This document shows positions 25,401-31,193 of a stretch of DNA of 31,193 bases, in pieces. The DNA is taken from assembly GCA_009776345.1 (NCBI GenBank), contig WRLS01000002.1:1-31193 (forward strand), read 5' to 3'. The notes beneath the pieces were generated by a model. That model was not told the origin of the DNA. It made no database searches and worked only from the letters and a program-made list of their open reading frames with translations. Source of the DNA: Oscillospiraceae bacterium (lineage in GTDB: Bacteria; Bacillota; Clostridia; Oscillospirales; Ruminococcaceae). Position 1 is the stretch's first letter. Each line of letters opens with the position of its first letter. The translations under genes and the position numbers were made by a program.

Positions 25401-25887
25401 TGATCTCCGCAAGGGGCGGGCTGCCGGCGAGCCGCATATATTTCACCGCGCGGTGCGCGATTGCTTCGGTCATAAAGTAGGTTTGGCGGCGCTCGTCATT
25501 TGCGGTAAGCGTGCCGGTAAAATCAACCTCTCCGCTTTCCAGCCCTTCGAGCAAGCCCGACCATGAGTAATGCCGCGGGACAAACGGCACACCAAACAGC
25601 TCAGTCAGCCAGCGGCAAAACAAAGCCGTGTAGCCGCCAATTTCTCCGTCCGCGCCGAGGAAAGCCTCGGTATTCGGCATCATGCCGAATACAAACGGTT
25701 CGCCCCTTTGCGCAAGCGCGCGTATTGCGGCGATTTCCTCGTCGGTTATGCCGGGGATTTCGAGATAGCCCGAAAACGCCGCGCTGTTTGTTTGTATTTG
25801 TGCAGGCTGCCGGGCGCAACCTACAAGCATGGATATGAGCAGCGCCGCGCAAAGCAGAATATATACAGTTTTACCGACCGCTCTCAT
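22471..25887 (-). CDS. Membrane hybrid histidine kinase with two solute-binding sensor domains and a lipobox
   Basis: An 1138-residue kinase. The N-terminus is a lipoprotein-type signal with LVGC (C24), followed by two solute-binding (SBP_bac_3-like) domains (about 62-283 and 302-525), a transmembrane helix (about 537-559), HisKA with NMSHEIRTP (H589), HATPase (about 685-805; DTGIG, GTGLGLAI), a receiver (about 830-950, D886), Hpt (about 965-1065, H1006 in AHTLKG) and a helical tail. Such paired domains bind amino acids or other small ligands outside the membrane, as in BvgS/EvgS-type kinases. ATG 25887 is used, with GGAG eight bases upstream; it lies inside the end of the preceding kinase gene (17-bp overlap), so the two are coupled. 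There is no N-terminal receiver, unlike the other kinases here. Confidence 0.93.
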   Translation of the reverse strand: MRAVGKTVYILLCAALLISMLVGCARQPAQIQTNSAAFSGYLEIPGITDEEIAAIRALAQRGEPFVFGMMPNTEAFLGADGEIGGYTALFCRWLTELFGVPFVPRHYSWSGLLEGLESGEVDFTGTLTANDERRQTYFMTEAIAHRAVKYMRLAGSPPLAEIRQGRLPRYGLLEGTTTVDKVVQGAIEGFEPVLISEYIDAYAMLQSGEIDALVAEGTAEAVFDGIGGIVTSDFLPLIYTPVSLSAQNEELKPIISAVQKALDAGADRRLSELYTQGYRDYLRHKLFLRFNDEELAYLAANPVIPFVAEYDNYPISFYNTRYERWEGIAFDVLREVEPLTGLTFEIINSPYTEWPELFGLLESGEAMMITELLRSPDRIGRFLWPESLFFVDQSALISKTDQPDVSINEIMTLKVGLSEGTAHTELFRRWFPDHTGAIVYESKSEALDALMRGDIDVTMTYLSSLLYLTHYQEVSGYKVNFAFNHGLESTFGLNIDEPLLCSIIDKSLEIIDTDMISGRWMRMTYDYRLRLTQAQIPWIVGMGSLLLVILVIMVIVLSINNRKREAVAAREAAETANRVKSEFLANMSHEIRTPMNSIMGFAELALESGVTPQVKDYLVKISESAKWLLNIINDILDISKIESGKMELEHIPFDLRDIFMRCRSIIMPGIQEKGLELKVYAEAPPDKKLLGDPVRLYQVLMNLLSNAVKFTNSGTIHFSSSLKNLDGSRVEMYFEIRDTGIGMSAEQAGTIFDPFVQAAASTVRNYGGTGLGLAITKNTVELMGGGLEVISSPGAGSTFYFSLCFDTVDAPAQAPSPVKLSPVKRPRFDGTILVCDDNFMNREVICEHLSRVGLRATTAENGEVGVEKVRARIENSEPPFDLIFMDIFMPVMDGIEAAAKILELGTKTPIVAMTANIMVSELENYSKHGMPDCLGKPFTSQELWHILLRHLMPIEDAPAADVPETADSELQKKLRISFAKNNHNTYSQIADAIETGDIKLAHRLAHTLKGSAGLVGKTGLRNAAADVEAILAVSVPEDKLVLLNSELTEALDEFSPLLNENAAPPLDTAQTQALFDKLEPMLENINPACVELLGEIRAVPGTEVLAQLIEDYNFEQAAHALAALKNDLKDQGNLPVHQ

Positions 25888-28800
25888 TTGCCCCACTCCA
25901 TTCTTTTCTCAACTCGTCAAGGGCGCGGGCGGCACCGGCAAAGTTATAGGCCTCTATCATGCGCGCCAGCTCATCCGTACCGGGGACCGCGCGGACCTCA
26001 CTGAGCAGGCCCACGCACTCGGGGTTTATATTTTCCAGCATTTCCCCAAGCGTATCGAACAGCGCCAATGTCTGTTCGCCGCTGAGGGGCTGGGCTTTTT
26101 CCTCCGGCTCGTCAAGCAGGGGCAATAGCTCGTCCAGCACCTGTGACAGCTGCGCCTCCAAGCTTTGCATATCCTCTTCCGGGACAGTCAGCGCCCCGCC
26201 CTGGATGGCGGCCTCTACCTTTGCGGCGGCGCTTTGAAGCCCCGGCTGTTCAATCAAGCCCGCGTTGCCTTTCAGCGTATGCGCCAGCCGATGGGCAAGC
26301 TTTATGTCGCCCGCGCCGATGGCTTCGGTAATCTCCGCGTACTTGCCGCGGTTGTTTTTCACAAAGCCCAGGCGCAGGCTTTTTCTTAACGCACTTTCGT
26401 CCGGCGCCGGTCTGCCGCTGCTTTCGGGGGGCGGCTCTATAGGATTGAAATATTTGAGCAGGACGCGCCAAAGCTCCTGCGACGTGAAGGGCTTACCCAC
26501 ATAGTCGGGCATACCGTGCCGCCTGTAGTTTTCCAGGTCGCTTGCCATAATATTGGCTGTCATGGCGACAATCGGGGTACCCGTTTGAAGCTCCTTTATT
26601 TTTGACGCGGCTTCGATCCCGTCCATCACCGGCATGAACATATCCATAAAAATCAGGCCGAACGGGGCTTCGCCGCTGTCCTTGCGCGCGCGGACAAGCC
26701 CGACACATTCCAGCCCGTTTTCAGCCGTCACGGTTTTCAGCCCCACATGGTCCAGATGCTCGCATATTACCTGGCGGTTCATGGGGTTGTCGTCGCAGAT
26801 CAGGCAAAGCCCGTCAAAATACGGTTTGTCCAAAACATCGCGGGCGGTGTCGGCAAGGGCGGCGGACGCGTCCACCGTATCGAAAACGATTTCAAAGCTG
26901 AAAGTGCTGCCTGCCCCGGGGCTGCTTTCCACGACAAGCTCCCCGCCCATCAGCTCCACAATGTTTTTCGTGATCGTAAGGCCCAGCCCCGTTCCGCCGT
27001 ATGTACGCGTTGTGCTGGAATCCGCCTGTATGAACGGCGCGAAGACTTTTTCGAGCTGCTCGGAGCTCATGCCGATCCCGCTGTCTTTTATCTCGAAGCG
27101 CACCGCGGCGGCGGATTCACCTTTCATTTTTACATCCGCGGAAAGGTTTACCGACCCGGCATCTGTGAATTTAACGGCGTTGGAAAGCAAATTCATAAGC
27201 GCCTGGTAAAGCCTTACCTGGTCGCCCACCGGCTTTTTCCCCGCAAGCGGCGTGGCGTATACGTGCAGATCCAGGCCTTTTTCCCGCACGCCGGGCAGGA
27301 TGACGGACTGGCAGCGCGAAAAAACTTCACACAGGTCGAACGGCGCGTGTTCAAGCTCCATCCTGCCTGATTCTATTTTAGATATGTCGAGTATGTCATT
27401 GACGATATTCAGCAGCCATTTTGTGCTGTCCTTGATTTTGCCTAAATAATCCTTTGCCCGGGGCGCGACAGCGCTGTCCGGCATATCTAGGGCAAGCTCC
27501 GCAAAACCCATGATGGAATTCATGGGTGTGCGTATCTCATGGCTCATCGTGGCGAGGAAGCGGCTTTTTGCCTTGTTGCTCTCCTCCGCTATCTCCGCTT
27601 TGTTGATTGCGTCCGCCAGCGCGTGGCGGTTTACCGCGCTTGCCAGCATATAGCTGACGGAGCGGAGTATGTTTATTTCATCCTCCGAAAAAAGGCGGGA
27701 GGTGAAGTAGTCGTCGATACAGCAAAAACCCCAGAACTCATTACCTATAAAAATCGGTATTGCAAGGACAGTCATAATGTTAAACGGGCGCAGGAAGGCC
27801 TGCTCCTCCAGCGAAAGCTTGGAGACCGGCCCGTGTATGTATTCCCCCTGCGAAAGCCAGCTTTCCCAATTCGGTGAATCATCGTATGAAAATTCTGTCA
27901 CAGGGGAATCGGGCGCCATCTCCCTCCCCGCTTCGCTGATCCATAGATGCTTTCTTACAGCGTACAGGGCATCGCCGCGCATTTCATTTTGCCATAGCTC
28001 AATACAGTCGGCGTATAAGCTTTGACCGATAATTTCCATGCCGTCCCGGAACGATTCCTCGAAGGTCTTGTTTTCGCCTTCAGATGAAAGCAGAACGCTT
28101 GCCGCGCGGTTAACGGCGTGCAGCAGATGGTACTGCTGGTCCAGGGCGGCTTCCACCAGCTTGCGCTCCGTAATATCCCGGATATAGCCGGAAACGCGGA
28201 TAGGCGCACCATCGCTGTCGCGGAGCGTCTGCCCGAAGCCGTCGTAATATCTGTATTCGCCGTTTTTGTTTTTCAGGCGGTATTCGATCTCATATGGGGT
28301 TTTGCCTGTGTAATCGGTGAGATGCGCATAAAACTCCGCGACAGAACGCTCTTTATCATCAGGATGCAGGCAGTCATACCAGCTGCGCAGGACATTCGGG
28401 AATTCGATTTCGTCGGAGAAGCCGAGCATGTGCCGAAACTCGCGCGACCAGGTAAAACGGTTGTCTAAATTCGCAGGGTCGTCCACGACGACCTCCATAT
28501 CCCACAGCGCGGTTTTCATTGCCTCGCTTGCAAGCTTGTAATTTATCACGTCGTATTCCATCGCCCGCAGCTTCCCGAGCATATTAAGCTGGTTTTCCAC
28601 ACGCAATTTTACGACTGCAGGGCTGAACGGCTTGCCGATGCAGTCCGCCGCGCCCATCGAAAGCGCTTTCTCCTCGTCGCTCGCGCCGCTCAAACCCGTG
28701 ATGAAAATCACGGGGATATCCTTTGTCCGCTCGCTTCCGCGAAGCGCCGACAGCACGGCGTAGCCGTCCATCTCCGGCATTATGATATCCAGGAGGATTA

Positions 28801-28954
28801 AATCAGGCAGATATTTTTCCGCCGCCCTTATCGCGCCCTGCCCATTTTTTGCGGCGTAAACATCGTATTTGGGGCTTAATATATGCGACAGCGCCATTAT
28901 ATTAGTGTTCTCGTCGTCCACTACGAGTACGCTGTACTTTTTCGCGTCTTTCAC
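25871..28954 (-). CDS. Hybrid histidine kinase, REC-PAS-GAF-HisKA-HATPase-REC-Hpt
   Basis: A 1027-residue soluble sensor kinase: REC (about 6-126, D56), PAS_3-type domain (about 145-265), GAF domain (about 270-447), HisKA with TMSHEIRTP (H472), HATPase (about 575-692; DSGIG, GTGLGLTI), REC (about 715-835, D771), Hpt (about 850-950, H892 in AHTLKG) and a helical tail (about 975-1027). From HisKA onward it is clearly a paralog of the lipobox kinase downstream; its REC-PAS part is a paralog of the large kinase at 17755-21297. No membrane helix is present, so PAS and GAF would sense a cytoplasmic signal. The start is GTG 28954, with AGGGGGAT six bases upstream. It is first gene of a two-gene operon. 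Confidence 0.93.
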   Translation of the reverse strand: MKDAKKYSVLVVDDENTNIMALSHILSPKYDVYAAKNGQGAIRAAEKYLPDLILLDIIMPEMDGYAVLSALRGSERTKDIPVIFITGLSGASDEEKALSMGAADCIGKPFSPAVVKLRVENQLNMLGKLRAMEYDVINYKLASEAMKTALWDMEVVVDDPANLDNRFTWSREFRHMLGFSDEIEFPNVLRSWYDCLHPDDKERSVAEFYAHLTDYTGKTPYEIEYRLKNKNGEYRYYDGFGQTLRDSDGAPIRVSGYIRDITERKLVEAALDQQYHLLHAVNRAASVLLSSEGENKTFEESFRDGMEIIGQSLYADCIELWQNEMRGDALYAVRKHLWISEAGREMAPDSPVTEFSYDDSPNWESWLSQGEYIHGPVSKLSLEEQAFLRPFNIMTVLAIPIFIGNEFWGFCCIDDYFTSRLFSEDEINILRSVSYMLASAVNRHALADAINKAEIAEESNKAKSRFLATMSHEIRTPMNSIMGFAELALDMPDSAVAPRAKDYLGKIKDSTKWLLNIVNDILDISKIESGRMELEHAPFDLCEVFSRCQSVILPGVREKGLDLHVYATPLAGKKPVGDQVRLYQALMNLLSNAVKFTDAGSVNLSADVKMKGESAAAVRFEIKDSGIGMSSEQLEKVFAPFIQADSSTTRTYGGTGLGLTITKNIVELMGGELVVESSPGAGSTFSFEIVFDTVDASAALADTARDVLDKPYFDGLCLICDDNPMNRQVICEHLDHVGLKTVTAENGLECVGLVRARKDSGEAPFGLIFMDMFMPVMDGIEAASKIKELQTGTPIVAMTANIMASDLENYRRHGMPDYVGKPFTSQELWRVLLKYFNPIEPPPESSGRPAPDESALRKSLRLGFVKNNRGKYAEITEAIGAGDIKLAHRLAHTLKGNAGLIEQPGLQSAAAKVEAAIQGGALTVPEEDMQSLEAQLSQVLDELLPLLDEPEEKAQPLSGEQTLALFDTLGEMLENINPECVGLLSEVRAVPGTDELARMIEAYNFAGAARALDELRKEWSGANESGR

Positions 28955-28990
28955 AGTAATCCCCCTATTTCACCATAATTGGCTAATACT

Positions 28991-29019
28991 ATTATATAAC
29001 AACAGCGCTGCACTTGCAA
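28991..29019 (-). promoter_or_regulatory. Promoter of the two-kinase operon
   Basis: On the minus strand TTGCAA (29019-29014), a 17-bp spacer and a perfect TATAAT (28996-28991), 36 bases before the GTG at 28954. Confidence 0.7.
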
Positions 29020-29032
29020 GATATATTACGAA

Positions 29033-29061
29033 TTGCGCATCCGCTTATCATATGCTATACT
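29033..29061 (+). promoter_or_regulatory. Promoter of the GH9 gene
   Basis: TTGCGC (29033-29038), a 17-bp spacer and TATACT (29056-29061), 22 bases before the ATG. The -35 box lies 13 bases from that of the divergent kinase operon. Confidence 0.55.
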
Positions 29062-29083
29062 TCTAAAAAGGGGTGATGGAAAA

Positions 29084-31193
29084 ATGACGGAAGCTTTTAT
29101 GGAACAGCTTATCCAATCCGGCTACATACACAGGCTGCTCAGGCCCGACCGCAGCAAATCGGCGGAAACACGCCTGCTTGCGAAGAAAGCTGTGCGTTCA
29201 CGGCTTTTATGGGACGGCGCTTCGGGAGAGCGGTGGCAAAAAAACGGCGAGGGGGAAATGCGGGAGGAAAACGGCGCACTTATGATCAGCGCACCGGCAA
29301 GGCGTGAATTTGACTCCCCCATGCCCCATTACACAGGCTTCGGGAAGCTTATAGCCGCATTGCGTTTTATGCCCGGGGAAAACTGGCTGGGATATAACCG
29401 GATCAGGTGCAAAATTATGCCCGAATGCGGCGGGTACCACGCGCCGCACCTTACCATGTGCCTTGTAAACGACGGCGAGAGCAAGGTCCCGGATGTTTAC
29501 GGGCGGGAGGGCTTCCATGTAGTAAACTTAGAAAACCGCGTCTGGAACGAATGTGTCTGGGAGTTTGCGGATCTGCCGCGCGACTGCATTACAGAGCTTG
29601 CGTTCAGCTTGAGCTGCCATGGGCGCGAAATGGGCGGCGCGGAAAACTTCGATTTTTACATCAAGGAAATAACGCTTGAACAGGCCGAAAACCCCGACGT
29701 GTCGCTTGGCTGGGCGTGTGCGCGTGACGCGGTCTGCTACTCAACGTCAGGTTATTTTAACGAAGGCGTTAAGCAGGCGGTCACGGCTGTTACAGGCGGG
29801 CGGTTCGAGCTTTTGGACGAGCCGGGCGGTAAAACCGTATACAGCGGCGAAATCAGCCGTGTGCAGTTCGGCGGTGATGAGCTTGGCATTGCGGATTTTT
29901 CGGGGTTTTCCGGCAGTGGGCGGTTTCGCCTGCGGGTAAACTGTGTTACCACGGAAAGCTTCCCCATCTGCGAAAACCCATTTGAACAGGCGCTTTGGAA
30001 GGCGGTCAATTATCTTTATGCCGAGCGCTGCGGCGCCCCTGTACCGGGCGGCCACGGTTTCTGCCATGGTGATATTTTAGCGGAACACGCGGGAAAAAGC
30101 ATGGTGTACTGCGGCGGCTGGCACGACGCGGGGGACCTTTCACAGCAGACATTGCAGACCGCCGAGGTCACACACGCGCTGCTGGAAAACGCCATGCGCT
30201 CCAAAAACAGCACCCTGCTGTACTCACGGCTCATGGAGGAGGCGTGCTGGGGGCTGGATTTTGTTTTGCATACGCGGTTTGGTGACGGCTACCGCGCGAC
30301 CAGCGTCGGTAATACGCGCTGGACGGATTTGCTGATAGGCACGGCGGACGACGAAAAAGCGCGGGTACACAACCGCTCCATTGACAATTTTCTTATGGGC
30401 GGCGTGGAGGCATACGCGGCAACTGCTTTTGCAGGATACGACGACGAAAAATCATTCATCGCACTAAAAGCCGCGAAAGAGGACTACGCCTTTGCGGCAG
30501 AGCGGTTTGAGCTGGTCGGCTGTGAAGACGGGCCGATGATGGAGCATACCTATAACGCGGGCCTGTCACAATATTACGCGGCGGCAAGCTGGTGCGCCTC
30601 GCAGATTTATATTGCCTGCGGGGATGATTATTACGCGCGGGAGGCCGCCCGCTTCGGGAAACTTCTGCTGTCCTGCCAGGATAAGGGCGAAGCAGGGCTT
30701 GCGTTTTCCGGGTTCTTCTACCGCGATGCAAATAAAAAAACGCTGACGTATTTCAACCACCAGGCACGCTACCATTTGTATTCACAGGCGCTCGAGGCCC
30801 TGTGCCGCACACAGCGGGACAGCATATGGGAAGACGCACTGCGCCGGTACGGCGGGTATCTGTCAGCGATGCGCCGGTACGCTTCGCCATACGGTATGCA
30901 GCCGGACGGCCTGCATATGTACAGTGAAGCGGACGATGCCGAAACCTTCCCGTATCTGCATATTTATACGGATTATAACTCCGACCGGGAAAATTACCGC
31001 AAACAGCTCCTGTCCGGCACAAGGCTGAATGATATATTCTGTGTACGGCAATTCCCCGTCTGGTTTTCGTTTCGGGGAAACTCCGCAGTGCTTTTATCGC
31101 TGGGCAAGGCGGCTTCGGTTGCGGGTCGGTACTTGGGCGACAGCGCGCTTATGGAAATCGCGCGTGACCAGCTTTATTGGCACGCGGGGAAAA
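29084..31193 (+). CDS. Glycoside hydrolase family 9 protein (3' end cut by window)
   Basis: An inverting beta-glucan hydrolase relative; 703 codons are present and the frame is open at the window end. An N-terminal region (about 1-70) leads to a beta-sandwich resembling a carbohydrate-binding module (about 75-200), an Ig-like domain typical of GH9 (about 205-300) and the (alpha/alpha)6 catalytic module (from about 305). The catalytic base motif is GGWHDAGD (D348, D351). The last visible residues, DQLYWHAGK, correspond to the stretch just before the family's NPxGxS motif; the acid Glu lies beyond the window. There is no signal peptide, so the enzyme seems cytoplasmic, unlike most cellulases, and may act on imported oligosaccharides. 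GGGGTGA lies seven bases before ATG 29084. Confidence 0.85.
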   Translation, partial: MTEAFMEQLIQSGYIHRLLRPDRSKSAETRLLAKKAVRSRLLWDGASGERWQKNGEGEMREENGALMISAPARREFDSPMPHYTGFGKLIAALRFMPGENWLGYNRIRCKIMPECGGYHAPHLTMCLVNDGESKVPDVYGREGFHVVNLENRVWNECVWEFADLPRDCITELAFSLSCHGREMGGAENFDFYIKEITLEQAENPDVSLGWACARDAVCYSTSGYFNEGVKQAVTAVTGGRFELLDEPGGKTVYSGEISRVQFGGDELGIADFSGFSGSGRFRLRVNCVTTESFPICENPFEQALWKAVNYLYAERCGAPVPGGHGFCHGDILAEHAGKSMVYCGGWHDAGDLSQQTLQTAEVTHALLENAMRSKNSTLLYSRLMEEACWGLDFVLHTRFGDGYRATSVGNTRWTDLLIGTADDEKARVHNRSIDNFLMGGVEAYAATAFAGYDDEKSFIALKAAKEDYAFAAERFELVGCEDGPMMEHTYNAGLSQYYAAASWCASQIYIACGDDYYAREAARFGKLLLSCQDKGEAGLAFSGFFYRDANKKTLTYFNHQARYHLYSQALEALCRTQRDSIWEDALRRYGGYLSAMRRYASPYGMQPDGLHMYSEADDAETFPYLHIYTDYNSDRENYRKQLLSGTRLNDIFCVRQFPVWFSFRGNSAVLLSLGKAASVAGRYLGDSALMEIARDQLYWHAGK

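Noticed and set aside
12426..28954. Signalling island as a prophage, integrative element or defence system
   Set aside because: No integrase, transposase, tRNA attachment site, nuclease or toxin is present, and base composition and codon use match the neighbouring genes.

Overview
The window looks like the chromosome of a GC-rich, spore-forming, Gram-positive anaerobe of the Clostridia, perhaps Oscillospirales-like. That placement is inference. It rests on an alpha/beta-type spore protein remnant, a SigH-like sigma factor, a BofC-like protein, strong AGGAGG-type ribosome sites, consensus sigma-A promoters and typical clostridial small proteins. There are no rRNA or tRNA genes, no CRISPR array, no transposase and no phage genes.

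Left part (1-12333): a mixed housekeeping and accessory region. It holds a DUF169 protein between hairpin-rich repeats, a truncated small acid-soluble spore protein gene, a conserved unknown, a D-Ala-D-Ala carboxypeptidase, a cytoplasmic GH42 beta-galactosidase with its Zn-cysteine cluster, three unknowns, a SigH-like sigma factor, and a zinc-ribbon protein behind a structured leader. These are followed by a secreted or anchored transglutaminase-like protein, a class A penicillin-binding protein, a BofC-like protein and a Cys/Arg-rich protein. A 137-bp element made of four hairpins occurs twice in opposite orientation (1042-1178 and 8033-8170, about 95% identical), flanking about 6.9 kb.

Right part (12426-28954): a 16.5-kb signalling island of eight genes. 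Leftward operon one (21297 to 12426) encodes a REC-PAS-PAS-kinase-REC-Hpt-Hpt protein, a REC-REC protein, a REC-GGDEF diguanylate cyclase, a REC-REC-kinase-REC-Hpt protein and an Hpt-like-REC protein. Facing away from it is a REC-HD-GYP cyclic-di-GMP phosphodiesterase. Converging on that is leftward operon two (28954 to 22471), with a REC-PAS-GAF-kinase-REC-Hpt protein and a lipobox-bearing kinase with two solute-binding-type sensor domains. I count 13 receiver domains, four kinase cores and six Hpt or Hpt-like domains, but no DNA-binding output. The only enzymatic outputs make and break cyclic-di-GMP. The island therefore reads as a self-contained multistep phosphorelay converging on that second messenger. 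The four Hpt-bearing kinases also end in a recurring, unassigned helical tail that is duplicated together with Hpt in one of them.

The right edge (29084-31193) is a GH9 glycoside hydrolase, cut by the window end, without a signal peptide. It is transcribed divergently from the second kinase operon.
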